Notes under the pieces: generated by a model
What the model was told of the DNA's origin: nothing
Databases searched by the model: none
What the model saw: the letters and a program-made list of their open reading frames with translations, nothing else
Part shown: piece after piece, positions 1 through 7,748 of the stretch
How the letters are laid out: every line of letters starts with the position of its first letter
Position numbering within the stretch: position 1 is the stretch's first letter
Made by a program: the position numbers and the translations under genes
Origin: Streptomyces roseofulvus
GTDB lineage: Bacteria > Actinomycetota > Actinomycetes > Streptomycetales > Streptomycetaceae
Length of the DNA stretch: 64,000 bases
Reading direction: 5' to 3'
Assembly (NCBI RefSeq): GCF_039534915.1
Contig: NZ_BAAAWE010000001.1
Coordinates: 2,604,001-2,668,000, forward strand

Positions 1-476
1 GTAGCCGGGACCCACAACCGTCGAGGTCCGGATCCGGGCCGGCTCCAGCCCGGACCACCACCGCTCCCATCCGGGTCCGGGCCGGCTCCGGCCCGACCCC
101 TCAACCTCTCCCCGGCCCGGCCCCTCACCCCCTCTCCACCCGGATCCGGTCCCGCTCAGCCGGGGACCCTGAACCGCTCCCCATCCGGATCCAGGCCCCT
201 CTCCCCCTCCCCCGCCCCCCTTCCTCGCCCGCTTCCCCTCCTCGCCCGCTTCCCTTCCTCGCCCGCTTCCCCTCCTCGGCCGCTTCCCCTCCTCGGCCGC
301 CCCCTCCCCCGCTCCCCTCTCTCCGCTCTCTCTCGCCCCGGATCCCCTCCGCTCTCCGCCCGCACGCCGCCCCACCCCCGCACCCGTCCCCACCCCCGCG
401 CCCCCGTCCCCACCCCGGGCCCCCACCGAGACCCACCCGGTGGGGGCCCCGGCATCGCCGCGTAGGCTCTGCCCCT
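1..476. other. Non-coding C-rich low-complexity leader region
   Basis: I see no credible gene here. The plus strand is almost pure C/T/G with runs of C, and the long open frames on the minus strand read as Gly/Arg/Glu low-complexity protein, which is what such composition produces by chance. Near its end is a good -10 hexamer (TAGGCT, 463-468) placed 8 nt before the next gene's GTG. Confidence 0.6.
224..308. repeat. 17-bp tandem repeat, five imperfect copies
   Basis: Units start at 224, 241, 258, 275 and 292 and follow the pattern CTCGCCCGCTTCCCCTC with single-base changes (CCC to GCC in the fourth and fifth). It is a simple minisatellite in non-coding DNA and I see no functional signal in it. 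Confidence 0.75.
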
Positions 477-1115
477 GTGAATCTGCTCGACAGCATGGGC
501 TCGCTGAGGTCGCTGACCGCGGGCCCGTGGATCTATCCGGTGGTGGCGACGTCGATCCTGCTCGACGTCTTTCTGCCCGTGCTGCCGAGCGGCTTCCTCG
601 TGATCTCCGCCGCCACGGCCGCCTCCGCATCCCTCGGCGCGGCCACGGCCCCGGCGGACGTCCCCTCCCTCCTCCCGCTGCTCCTGACCGCGGCGGCGGC
701 CTCGATGCTCGGCGACTTCCTCGCGTACCGGCTGGCGCTCCGCGGCGGCCGGCGTCTGGACCGGGCGATAGCCCGCTCCCGCCGCCTCACCGTGGCGCGG
801 GAACGTCTCGGCACCGCCCTGGCCCGCGGCGGCGGCCTGATCGTGGTCCTGGCCCGGTTCGCCCCGGCGGGCCGCTCGGTGGTCTCCCTGGGGGCGGGCG
901 CGGCACGGCGGCGCCCGGAGGAGTTCCTGCCCTGGTCGGCCCTGGCGGCGGTGACCTGGGCCTCGTACAGCGTGGGGCTGGGCTGGCTCGGCGGGGCGTG
1001 GCTGGGCGCGACCTGGTTCAGCGCGGGGGTCTCGACCCTGGCGCTGCTGCTGGCGGGCGGCCTGGCCGGCTATCTCATACGGCGTCCGGGTGCGGCTCCG
1101 GCGGCGGCGTCCTGA
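477..1115 (+). CDS. DedA/VTT-like small membrane protein
   Basis: A 212-residue hydrophobic protein with about five membrane segments (around residues 15-40, 60-80, 110-125, 145-170 and 180-205). The early part has the PVLPSGFLVISAA-type stretch and a later Gly/Arg-rich FAPAGRS loop typical of the DedA/VTT (SNARE-associated) membrane family. The family is linked to lipid scrambling and envelope homeostasis, but I cannot assign a substrate. The GTG start lies 8 nt after a TAGGCT -10 box and has no Shine-Dalgarno, so the transcript is probably leaderless. An overlapping frame from 440 is rejected as Arg/Pro/Gly-rich shadow. Confidence 0.75.
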   Translation: MNLLDSMGSLRSLTAGPWIYPVVATSILLDVFLPVLPSGFLVISAATAASASLGAATAPADVPSLLPLLLTAAAASMLGDFLAYRLALRGGRRLDRAIARSRRLTVARERLGTALARGGGLIVVLARFAPAGRSVVSLGAGAARRRPEEFLPWSALAAVTWASYSVGLGWLGGAWLGATWFSAGVSTLALLLAGGLAGYLIRRPGAAPAAAS

Positions 1116-1143
1116 CCGAACCGGCCGGGGCCCGGCAGACCGC

Positions 1144-1368
1144 CTAGTGCTGGTGCGACGCCCCTCTCACCTCCAGGGTGTCGAGAAGCCGGGCGGTGGC
1201 GTCGGCGATCTCGTCGACGGCCCGGTCGAAGACCTCCCGGTTGTGCGCGGCGGGCGCGCGGAAGCCGGAGACCTTGCGGACGTACTGGAGCGCGGCGGCG
1301 CGGATGTCGTCCTGGGTCGCCTCATGGGGCAGAACGGGCGGGCGGAGTGTCTTGATGCTGCGGCACAT
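1144..1368 (-). CDS. DUF2277 family protein
   Basis: A 74-residue protein beginning MCRSIKTLRPP and containing AALQYVRKVSGFR, the recognisable signature of the DUF2277 family in actinobacteria and proteobacteria. Function is unknown. The ATG is preceded by a GGAGG-type ribosome site. It converges on the membrane protein at 477-1115 with a short gap. Confidence 0.85.
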   Translation of the reverse strand: MCRSIKTLRPPVLPHEATQDDIRAAALQYVRKVSGFRAPAAHNREVFDRAVDEIADATARLLDTLEVRGASHQH

Positions 1369-1461
1369 GCCTCCAGTGTGACCCGCACCACTGACAACGC
1401 GGGAACGGCACAGCTCCCCCCGCCCTCACACCCCCTCCCCTCCCCCTCCTCCGCCTCCTAC

Positions 1462-1683
1462 TCAGTTCAGCCCACGCCGGCTGCGCGCGTTGATCTCGGC
1501 GGCGCGGGCGCGGAGCTCGCGCAGGGGGGTGGCGAGCTGGACGTCGCCGGGCTCGGCCTCCCACTCGGCCCCACCGTGAACGGCGCGGATGAGGAAGCGC
1601 CCGGAGGCGCTCCGTACGAAGAATCCGACCCGCCCCGTGGCGGTGTCGCGGACGAGGTCGCCGACCTCGGGCACTGGCTGCAC
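1462..1683 (-). CDS. Conserved small hypothetical protein
   Basis: About 73 residues from the GTG at 1683, chosen because GGAGGG sits 5 nt upstream; an in-frame ATG at 1707 would give 81 residues with a poorer site. The sequence reads GDLVRDTATGRVGFF, a small beta-rich module, and ends in an AEINARSRRG tail. Streptomyces has many such short proteins next to regulators. I do not know its function. It is divergent from the GntR gene at 1873. Confidence 0.65.
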   Translation of the reverse strand: MQPVPEVGDLVRDTATGRVGFFVRSASGRFLIRAVHGGAEWEAEPGDVQLATPLRELRARAAEINARSRRGLN

Positions 1684-1872
1684 GCAACCCTCCGTCCCGT
1701 TCCTCATGCTGCATGGGGAGGTCCAGGGAAACGCGGAGACCCCGCCCTGTCAACGTATCTCTAGAGATGTCCCCCGATGGATGGATCACGAGGGCGGGAC
1801 GGCGCACACCTGTGCACCCTGGCCGCGGGGAGCCCCTTAGGGTGTCCCGCAGACGAAGGGAGTGGTCCACCC

Positions 1873-2631
1873 GTGACTGACCAGGAGGGCACCCGTCGGC
1901 CCAAGTACCAGCGCATCGCCGATGAGTTGAGGACGGCGATCCAGTCCGGCGACTTCGCGCCGGGCGACCGGCTCCCCGGCGAGAACGACCTCATGTCCAC
2001 CTACGAGGTGGCCCGGATGACCGCCCGCCAGGCGCTCGCGGTGCTCCGCGGGGAGGGCCTCACGGAGGCCCGGAAGGGCGCCGGCGTCTTCGTCCGCGCC
2101 TTCCGTCCGCTGCGCCGCCGCGGCGTCCCTCGCCTGGCGGGCGAGGGCTGGGGCGGCGGACGTTCGGTCTGGGCGGCGGAGATCGAGGACCGGGCGCTGG
2201 TGGTGGACCAGGTGACGGTGGCGGAGGAGGAGGCGGGTCCCCGGATCGCGCAGGCCCTGAACCTGGCACCGCACGACACCGTGTGTGTCCGCAGCCGCCG
2301 CTTCGTCCTGGACGACCGGCCGGTGCTGCTCTCGGTCTCGTACCTCGCCGCCGACCTGGTCCGCGGCACCGCGATCACCCGGCCGGACACCGGCCCGGGA
2401 GGCACGTACGCCCGCCTCGCCGAGCTGGGGCACCGTCCGGTGCGCTTCCGCGAGGAGCTGCGCTGCCGGATGCCGACGGCCGACGAGACCGGCCGCCTGA
2501 CCCTCCCGCCGGGGACCCCGGTGGTCCTCATCGGCCGCACGGCCTTCACGGAGCCGGGCAGACCGGTCGAACTCAACGAGATGACCCTGGACGCGTCGTC
2601 CTACATCCTGGAGTACGACTTCGACGCGTGA
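1873..2631 (+). CDS. GntR-family (HutC/UTRA) transcriptional regulator
   Basis: A 252-residue protein. Residues ~10-75 form the GntR winged helix (KYQRIADELRTAI, FAPGDRLPGENDL, VARMTARQALAVLR). Residues ~95-245 form a UTRA effector domain of HutC type, with LILEYDF-like ending (SSYILEYDF). The GTG at 1873 is favoured over upstream in-frame starts because it has an AAGGGAG ribosome site and begins right before the winged helix. Target and ligand cannot be deduced from neighbours. It ends one base before the convergent DUF4231 gene. Confidence 0.85.
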   Translation: MTDQEGTRRPKYQRIADELRTAIQSGDFAPGDRLPGENDLMSTYEVARMTARQALAVLRGEGLTEARKGAGVFVRAFRPLRRRGVPRLAGEGWGGGRSVWAAEIEDRALVVDQVTVAEEEAGPRIAQALNLAPHDTVCVRSRRFVLDDRPVLLSVSYLAADLVRGTAITRPDTGPGGTYARLAELGHRPVRFREELRCRMPTADETGRLTLPPGTPVVLIGRTAFTEPGRPVELNEMTLDASSYILEYDFDA

Positions 2632-2632
2632 C

Positions 2633-3205
2633 TCACCCCTGCCGGGGCGCGGGCACCCCGACCTCCTGGACCCCGGCCTCCTGAACCGCGGCCGGCTTCG
2701 CCTGCCCGCCACCGCCCTGGAGATCGGCACTGACCTGCCCACCGAGGGTCATCACGTTCAGGGTGGCGGCGTTCTCGTTGGCGATGGCCTTCTCGACCCG
2801 GGCGACGAGCAGACCGAACGCCTCCCGCTTCGACAACTCCCGGTACGGCCCGACCCGCGTCTCGAAGTAGATCCGCTCGTGCCCGAGCAGCTGCTCGGTG
2901 GACCGGTAGTTCTTCCACTGCTCCCGGTACCGGTAGACGCTCTCCAGCGACACCGCAGCGACGACGACCACGCTCAGCACGGTCGCGGTCACCCGCGCGA
3001 ACCCGGCGTCCAGGTTCACGAACACCGGCACGAGCGCCCCGCCGACGACGGAAACGGTCCGCATCCGCAGATGCATCGCCTTCATCCGCGTCGCCTTGAC
3101 GTCGTACCACTCCTGATACTGCGCCAGCCGCCCCTCGACATACCGCTGCGCCGTCATGTCCCCCGCAGCAACCCCGACTTCAGGCGCATCCCCCACCTCA
3201 ACCAT
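2633..3205 (-). CDS. DUF4231 domain membrane protein
   Basis: About 190 residues from ATG 3205 (alternative ATG 3157). The core has YVEGRLAQYQEWYDVKA followed by two adjacent membrane segments (VSVVGGALVPVFVNL and VLSVVVVAAVSLESVY) and an amphipathic helix with YRSTEQLLGHERIYF, the DUF4231 layout. The C-terminal ~45 residues are Gln/Gly/Pro-rich and disordered. Function is unknown in the family. It converges on the GntR gene. Confidence 0.75.
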   Translation of the reverse strand: MVEVGDAPEVGVAAGDMTAQRYVEGRLAQYQEWYDVKATRMKAMHLRMRTVSVVGGALVPVFVNLDAGFARVTATVLSVVVVAAVSLESVYRYREQWKNYRSTEQLLGHERIYFETRVGPYRELSKREAFGLLVARVEKAIANENAATLNVMTLGGQVSADLQGGGGQAKPAAVQEAGVQEVGVPAPRQG

Positions 3206-3314
3206 CCCCGCAGTACACCGACCCCCCACCCCCCACGTCAACTCACCGACGACGTCACCTACCTTGACCCCGACGAACGGAACACCGCAGCCCCACACCG
3301 AGACGGAGGCCCCG

Positions 3315-3581
3315 ATGGAACGAGTGGAAGCCGAACTCCTCACCGACGCCGGCAACGACGCCGTGGTCCGCCTCCCGGGCCGCGCCTTCCCCGGCATCCT
3401 GATCCAGGGGGACACACTCAGCGTCCTCCGCGACGACGTCGCCGAACTGGTCGCCCTGTGCGCGGCCGGCGACCTGGAGGAGGCGACCTACGTGGCCGGC
3501 CTCCTCCAGTCAGACCTGACCGCGAAACTCCAGCGCTACACGGCAGCCCTAGAGGCGCACGGAATCCGCACCCCCTTCTAA
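3315..3581 (+). CDS. DUF6959-like small protein
   Basis: An 88-residue acidic protein. It begins MERVEAELL and contains AVVRLPGRAFPGILIQGD and a helical DDVAELVALCAAGDLEEA region, which I recognise as the small DUF6959 family of actinomycetes. The ATG at 3315 has GGAGG 7 nt upstream; a longer in-frame opening to 3156 is Thr/Pro-rich and unlikely to be translated. Function is unknown. Confidence 0.7.
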   Translation: MERVEAELLTDAGNDAVVRLPGRAFPGILIQGDTLSVLRDDVAELVALCAAGDLEEATYVAGLLQSDLTAKLQRYTAALEAHGIRTPF

Positions 3582-3612
3582 CCGGCAACTTGCGGGCACG
3601 AGAACAGCGGGG

Positions 3613-3783
3613 CTACCCGCCGAGATCCTCGGCGAGGTCAATGAAGAGCGATACGCCGAAAACGGCGACGGCTACGAGCCCGGCCACCAACAGGGTCACG
3701 ATCAACGCGAGCGCCATGGTGATCCGCGTGCGCCTCACAGCCGACCTGTATCCGCTGTCGTCGTCCCAGTCCAGATCACGCAT
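3613..3783 (-). CDS. Small single-pass membrane protein
   Basis: A 56-residue protein from ATG 3783, preceded by AAGGGGG. It has a short charged N-terminus (MRDLDWDDD) then one long hydrophobic helix (ITMALALIVTLLVAGLVAVAVFG) and an acidic end. I do not recognise a family. It lies just outside the accessory patch and converges on the DUF6959-like gene. Confidence 0.5.
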   Translation of the reverse strand: MRDLDWDDDSGYRSAVRRTRITMALALIVTLLVAGLVAVAVFGVSLFIDLAEDLGG

Positions 3784-3911
3784 ACCGACCCCCTTGGCAG
3801 GCACCGTACAAGAAGTCTGGGAAACCCCAGCAGCCTGCCGACGCGCTCACCAGCACGGCATCACCGGTTCCGACCGTGCTCGTGGCTCCGCCTGCGGCAG
3901 AAGATGCAGTC

Positions 3912-3945
3912 AAAGGCCCCTCGCCGTCATCGGCGAGAGGTCTTT
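3912..3945. terminator. Hairpin terminator after the HNH gene
   Basis: Arms AAAGGCCCCTCGCCG and CGGCGAGAGGTCTTT (two G-T pairs) around a TCAT loop. It lies downstream of the minus-strand HNH endonuclease gene and ends in a short T stretch on that strand. Confidence 0.65.
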
Positions 3946-4054
3946 GGGACACCTCGCGCAACTGCGGCTGAGACTCCGGCAGCCCTGGTGTTGAACGTCG
4001 TCCCCGGCCGCGAACCTGCGTCTGGGGGGCCGTTGATGCAACAGCGCATGCTGA

Positions 4055-5116
4055 TCACGGCTGCGGCATCTGCGTGTCAGCCGTCCTGCGGGGCTGTGCG
4101 ATGGTCCTCGCAGCACCCCTATCAGCCGCATGCCTTTGCTCGATGGAAGCCCGCAGCTCATCAGGGGTCGGCCATGGCGCACGCCGGTGGATCATGCGAT
4201 GACAGTTGGCGCATATGAGAGCGAGATCGCTGAGCTTGGTCCGTCCCTCGCCAGCTTCATGCAACGGCACGACGTGATGGCACTCGATGTACCCCGCACC
4301 ACGGTCGCCGTAGACCTGCTCGAAGTCGAACCCACACGCCTCGCACGCCAGTCGCCCACCGCGCTGAATCACAGAAGCGATCTTCTTCTTCCGCAGACTC
4401 TTGTTCCGCTCACGGGCCTGGTGCCGACGCATGAGAAGCCGTCCCTCAGGAGCGCTGTAGTCACCGAACTCCTCTTCCTCGGTCGGCGCGAGGCTCTGCA
4501 GCTCGCCGGTCACGATGCCCTGCCGAATGAGTCGCGCAGCCTCGGTCATCTCTCCGGGCCGGGCAAGGAACTCCAGCAGCACCGCGACGTCGAGGGCACC
4601 GCCGTTCGTGGGCTTGCCCTGGTATTCCGGATGCCGCGTGGCGATGTCGGACGTCTTGCGCGCCACTCCGTTCGGGTTGCGGAACTTCTCGTTGCGCTCC
4701 GCCTCGGCGTGGAGGGGAAGCAGCTGGAGCAGGCCGGACAGCTCAACCACCCTGGCATCCTGAGCATCCAGCCCCTTCCAGCCGTTCTCCATCACGAGCT
4801 GACAGGCAAGGATGATCTCGTCTCGGGCCCAGTCAGGATTCTTGATGGCCTTGACTTCGAAACCTGCCCGCTTCAGCCACGCCGCGGCATGCTCCTTGCC
4901 TCCGCTGAACTCATCAGGCCTGAGGGCTCGCCCCTGATCCCACTGATGCGCCACGCCCGCTATAGCTTTGGAGTCGTACTCCCGCCCGTCGTGCAGCACA
5001 ACGTACGAGCGAGCCTCGCCAAAGCCGTACTTTGCCAGGAATGCATCCCGCCCCAACTCGTCGTACTCCGCCATGGCCTTGAGTACGGCTTCCCGTGTGA
5101 TCGCTCCTCTGTGCAT
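4055..5116 (-). CDS. McrA/ScoMcrA-like HNH endonuclease (probable type IV restriction)
   Basis: A 353-residue protein. Residues ~5-85 (AVLKAMAEYDELGRDAFLAKYGFG ending in AAAWLKRAGFEV) resemble the N-terminal head domain of ScoMcrA-type modification-dependent nucleases. The middle (~95-215) has FRNPNGVARKTSDIATRHP, common in nucleases of this group. The C-terminus (~255-325) is a complete HNH: CEACGFDF, ECHHVVPL, then ALICANCHRMIH, giving zinc cysteines and the catalytic histidine. Such enzymes cut methylated or phosphorothioated DNA. I do not see a clear SRA or sulfur-binding domain, so the recognised modification is unknown. ATG 5116 starts at the head domain. The gene lies in an island beside integrase remnants, suggesting acquired defence. 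Confidence 0.8.
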   Translation of the reverse strand: MHRGAITREAVLKAMAEYDELGRDAFLAKYGFGEARSYVVLHDGREYDSKAIAGVAHQWDQGRALRPDEFSGGKEHAAAWLKRAGFEVKAIKNPDWARDEIILACQLVMENGWKGLDAQDARVVELSGLLQLLPLHAEAERNEKFRNPNGVARKTSDIATRHPEYQGKPTNGGALDVAVLLEFLARPGEMTEAARLIRQGIVTGELQSLAPTEEEEFGDYSAPEGRLLMRRHQARERNKSLRKKKIASVIQRGGRLACEACGFDFEQVYGDRGAGYIECHHVVPLHEAGEGRTKLSDLALICANCHRMIHRRAPWPTPDELRASIEQRHAADRGAARTIAQPRRTADTQMPQP

Positions 5117-5292
5117 GGCCGCAGCGTACGGCCCGCTTCTGACGGCCACCTGCAACCCCACGCAACCCGATGCGTCACACGTGCGCCGAGCCATGCGCCG
5201 TATGCCCACTTGCGCGGCTCGCACGCAGCCTGCACGGTTTCGTTGAATGCTGCTCGGCACTTGGGTGCCACAAGGGGGAAGGGCGGTAGGCC
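5117..5292. other. Divergent intergenic region of the accessory patch
   Basis: Separates the HNH nuclease (minus) from the plus-strand gene at 5293 and must hold both promoters. Base composition is less GC-rich than the surrounding core genes. I see no clear operator. Confidence 0.4.
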
Positions 5293-5907
5293 GTGGCAAC
5301 CGTGACAGGGTGGGCCGAGAAGACCTTCGGCGGCGCCGCAGGGCGCTTGGCCGAGTTAATCCCCGCCAGCTTGGTTCGAGCCCACACCCGGGCCCGTAGC
5401 GGACACGAGGGCGTGCAGACCCAGACCCTGGAGGCATACGGGCACGGCTTGTACGCCGCGCAGTACGAGGAACTGGAAGTGGGCCTAACCTCACTTCCTA
5501 CGGCCACGCCCGTCCGCTTACAAGGACGAACGCTCATGATCCTCGGCGATCACGTGATCTATCCGCTCCGCTATGCGAAGAAAGACGTGCCCGTCACGGC
5601 GGCACGACTGCGACGCGCTACGGGCCTCCGAGCCGACCTGATACGCCGACACGGCCCCGAGCCCATGCAGCAGGCCTTTGACCTGGGCCTCGACGAGCCG
5701 GACGCGCCAGAGCCCCATCCCGACCTCGCGCTGTTGCCAGAGGACGTCAAGCTCGTACTCGTCGCCTATGCCTGCTCCATGACTCAAGGCGTCATGCGCA
5801 TCGAATGGGGTTCCGCCGAACTGCGTCGCGAGGACCGTTACCTCGTCTGGCACCACCACGAGCCACTTCACCTACCGCCACGGCGAGCAACACCCCCTCT
5901 TGCCTGA
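5293..5907 (+). CDS. Hypothetical protein of the accessory patch
   Basis: A 204-residue protein from GTG 5293 (AAGGGCGG upstream). It contains TLEAYGHGLYAAQYEEL, a basic middle (YPLRYAKKDVPVTAARLRR) and an acidic then aromatic C-terminus (LVWHHHEPL). I recognise no domain. The pattern of one long helical N-terminus and a compact mixed C-terminus suggests a soluble protein. It is divergent from the HNH nuclease and may be cargo of the same former element. Confidence 0.55.
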   Translation: MATVTGWAEKTFGGAAGRLAELIPASLVRAHTRARSGHEGVQTQTLEAYGHGLYAAQYEELEVGLTSLPTATPVRLQGRTLMILGDHVIYPLRYAKKDVPVTAARLRRATGLRADLIRRHGPEPMQQAFDLGLDEPDAPEPHPDLALLPEDVKLVLVAYACSMTQGVMRIEWGSAELRREDRYLVWHHHEPLHLPPRRATPPLA

Positions 5908-6031
5908 TCCCCCAAGCGACCCAGTAGGCCCTGCCTCCTGACCAGTACCTTCCCTGAACCTTCCTCGCACGGCCCACGATCGACCCAGCCATGACCGCCG
6001 GCAAACCGCGCGTCAACCCAGCCCCTCCTGC

Positions 6032-6322
6032 TTACTCCTCGTCGCTGCGCTCCAACACCAGACCCACGGACCCCTCCTCAAGTCCGTTGCTGTCTTCGAG
6101 GTGCAGATGGGCCCCATCGGGCACGCCATCCCCGGCCAGCACCAGCAGGTGGCCCGCCAGCGTCCTGAGGCCGGCCGCGTTCGCCTCGATCACAACCTCA
6201 CCCCCGAGGCCACGTACCTCGATGCGCGCGCCCTCATCCCATGCAAAGACCAGCCCAGCACCGTCCGCCACGACTGTGACGTGGGTGTTCTCCGTCGGGG
6301 CACTGCGGTGCTCAGAGTTCAT
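6032..6322 (-). CDS. Imm32-like immunity protein (tentative)
   Basis: A 96-residue acidic protein. The segment EVVIEANAAGLRTLAGHLLVLA followed by DGAHLHLEDSNGLEEGS matches my recollection of the Imm32 family of predicted immunity proteins: a GNAAGL-type helix start and a conserved HLHL strand. Immunity genes often persist as orphans in genomic islands, and no toxin partner is visible here. Assignment is by pattern only. The ATG at 6322 is the first good start. Confidence 0.55.
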   Translation of the reverse strand: MNSEHRSAPTENTHVTVVADGAGLVFAWDEGARIEVRGLGGEVVIEANAAGLRTLAGHLLVLAGDGVPDGAHLHLEDSNGLEEGSVGLVLERSDEE

Positions 6323-6365
6323 GCCAGCATCATGACGCTGGGCTCACACGGCTGCGAAGGCGCTG

Positions 6366-6547
6366 TGCCACTCCTCACTGCCGCCAACGTCCCGCCCCGC
6401 GTCGCGGTGAAGATCCTCGGCCACAGCCAGATCGCCGCGGCGACGAACGCGGACAGCCACGTCGTCCAGGACACGCAGCGAGAGGCTGTGAGCCACGGAT
6501 CAGCTGCTCAGGAGCCGTCCCCGGTCGTGGTCGACCGTCCCCGTTGA
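6366..6547 (+). pseudogene. Tyrosine integrase C-terminal remnant 1
   Basis: The last ~60 codons read LLTAANVPPRVAVKILGHSQ then SHVVQDTQREAVSH, the C-terminal box of actinophage/ICE integrases (family pattern ILGHSQI...YSHVVQDTQREA). The N-terminus and catalytic Arg box are missing. The position of the catalytic Tyr (usually ..TYSHV) reads ADSHV, so the nucleophile is lost. It is followed at once by a hairpin and a copy of the tRNA-Val 3' end, the usual place for an integrase gene. Confidence 0.75.
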
Positions 6548-6565
6548 TATCAGATGTGGATGTCA

Positions 6566-6597
6566 AAGGCCCCGGACCATGATCGGTCCGGGGCCTT
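6566..6597. terminator. Strong hairpin next to the outer att copy
   Basis: Perfect 13-bp arms AAGGCCCCGGACC and GGTCCGGGGCCTT around ATGATC. It lies between integrase remnant 1 and the outer copy of the tRNA 3' end. It could terminate both the remnant (plus) and, before insertion, the tRNA transcript (minus). Confidence 0.75.
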
Positions 6598-6599
6598 CG

Positions 6600-6647
6600 T
6601 GCTGGTGGGCGCGGACGGTTTCGAACCGCCGACATCTGCTTTGTAAG
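6600..6647. repeat. att-type direct repeat, outer copy (tRNA-Val 3' half)
   Basis: Forty-eight bases identical to 7802-7849, that is, the tRNA-Val gene from its anticodon loop to beyond the CCA end. The 5' half of the tRNA is absent here, so this is a displaced attachment-site copy and not a tRNA gene. Confidence 0.85.
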
Positions 6648-6762
6648 CCTGGCGCCCGCAGCTGACCCGTCATCGCAGTTCACCCCCTCTATGCGCTACA
6701 ACGGCTGTCACCAGCTGTGAACGCCGTAGCGATCCTCCAGTAACCGCGGTTGACCGCTCGTT

Positions 6763-6780
6763 CTGGCACACATCTGGCAC
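6763..6780. repeat. Paired CTGGCAC repeats, left end (possible integrase arm sites)
   Basis: CTGGCAC occurs at 6763-6769 and 6774-6780, 11 bp apart. The same pair with the same spacing and orientation occurs near the other att copy at 7693-7710. Short direct repeats near both ends of an element are typical of tyrosine integrase arm-binding sites. Confidence 0.5.
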
Positions 6781-6796
6781 GCGTCCGCCGACTCCT

Positions 6797-7216
6797 TCAT
6801 CGGCCCCGAGCAGCCGCGCCTTCCGGCAGATCGGTAACCCGCCGGGCGGTCACCAGGTAGCCCGCAAAGCTCACGTCCGGCCTGGCCTTCGCCCACCCAT
6901 CCGCCTTCTCCACCGGTACCAGTACGGTCGTGCCCGGAACGGGGCAGTTCACCTTGTCCGTGGCACCCGGCGGTACCCCGTAACGGCAGTGCACCTCGAC
7001 GATCGACACCACCTCCACCGAGGTGGGCGCGCGTCCCCCGTCCTGGCCGTGATGCTCTTCGCAGAAGTCGATCTCATCCGCGTGTTCGACACCTACGATG
7101 TCGACGTAATCCTCCGGATCGACCTCCAGCAGCGTCCACGAGACAACGTCCCCCGGCTTGAAGTTCTCTCCACAGCACTGCATCTGCCAGTCATCGACCC
7201 AGATCGTCAACGTCAT
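6797..7216 (-). CDS. DUF6578-like protein inside the att-flanked remnant
   Basis: A 139-residue protein from ATG 7216. It begins MTLTIWVDDWQMQCCGENF with a Cys pair, then GDVVSWTL, an acidic DPEDYVDIV stretch and a FCEEHHGQD His/Cys cluster that might bind metal. I believe this is the DUF6578 family of Streptomyces, of unknown function, but I hold that loosely. It is the only near-complete gene left between the two tRNA-derived repeats, so it is probably passenger cargo. Confidence 0.6.
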   Translation of the reverse strand: MTLTIWVDDWQMQCCGENFKPGDVVSWTLLEVDPEDYVDIVGVEHADEIDFCEEHHGQDGGRAPTSVEVVSIVEVHCRYGVPPGATDKVNCPVPGTTVLVPVEKADGWAKARPDVSFAGYLVTARRVTDLPEGAAARGR

Positions 7217-7264
7217 GACGCCATTGTCTGCTGCCCCACGGCCCTTCGTCATCGACGGTGGGCC

Positions 7265-7423
7265 TCAGCGAACCAGCTGGGGGATGGGGCAGCGTTCCAG
7301 CGGTTCGCCCTGGCGGTCGACCCAGTGCCACCAGAGAACTCGGTCCGGGCAACGCCACAGGGAACGACAGACGCGCTCCTCGTCCTCCTCGCGCAGGCAG
7401 AGGACGTATCCCTTCCACTCCAT
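7265..7423 (-). CDS. Short hypothetical protein, possibly truncated
   Basis: Fifty-two residues from ATG 7423: MEWKGYVLCLREEDEERVC, then CPDRVLWWHWVDRQG. Trp/Cys-rich composition and sensible codon use make it look like real protein, unlike its antisense frame. Upstream of the ATG the frame runs into the antisense of integrase remnant 2, so either this is the true start or an originally longer gene was cut at the recombination joint near 7424. Confidence 0.4.
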   Translation of the reverse strand: MEWKGYVLCLREEDEERVCRSLWRCPDRVLWWHWVDRQGEPLERCPIPQLVR

Positions 7424-7703
7424 GGGTCGGTCGCACTTCCGCCGGCTGTGGCTGCGGGCCCTGAAGGACACCGGCCTCCGCGACGTCCACTTCCACGATC
7501 TGCGCCACACCGGGAACACCCTCGCCGCCACCGGAGGCGCCACGACGCGGGAGCTGATGCAGCGGATGGGGCACTCGTCGGTGCGGGCCGCGCTGATCTA
7601 TCAGTACCTGGTGAACGGACGCGACCACGCCATCGCCGCCCACGTCGACGAGCAGATCAAGAAGGTCCGGCCGGACGGGCCCGGCGACGCATCTGGCACG
7701 TAA
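7424..7703 (+). pseudogene. Tyrosine integrase C-terminal remnant 2
   Basis: About 92 codons of a phage/ICE tyrosine recombinase C-terminus. FHDLRHTGNTLAA carries the catalytic Arg, LMQRMGHSSVRAALIYQY carries the His and the Tyr nucleophile. Homology begins abruptly near 7424 (RSHFRRLWLRALKDTGL); upstream in-frame sequence does not look like integrase. The catalytic C-terminus thus survives but the DNA-binding N-terminus and box I are gone. It is next to the intact tRNA-Val, the expected int-attP position. Confidence 0.75.
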
Positions 7704-7710
7704 CTGGCAC
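7693..7710. repeat. Paired CTGGCAC repeats, right end (possible integrase arm sites)
   Basis: CTGGCAC at 7693-7699 and 7704-7710, 11 bp apart, overlapping the end of integrase remnant 2. Same spacing and orientation as the pair at 6763-6780. Confidence 0.5.
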
Positions 7711-7748
7711 GACGCCTCTCCCCCGCCTCCCCGTCCCGGGGAACGAAC

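Noticed and set aside
125..496. Long minus-strand frames in the window start
   Set aside because: Gly/Arg/Glu low-complexity translation of a C-rich repeat; no start signal and no family resemblance.
3890..4050. Third att copy marking the left island boundary
   Set aside because: I looked for the 48-bp core or parts of it here and found none; only a hairpin with a similar AAAGGCCC start is present.
6600..6647. Second tRNA gene
   Set aside because: Only the 3' half of tRNA-Val is present; the D-arm and 5' acceptor strand are missing, so it is an att copy.
7158..7703. Full 181-residue integrase gene
   Set aside because: Only the part after about 7424 resembles an integrase; the earlier half is Arg/Ser-rich antisense of other genes and lacks the N-terminal domains, so it is a remnant.
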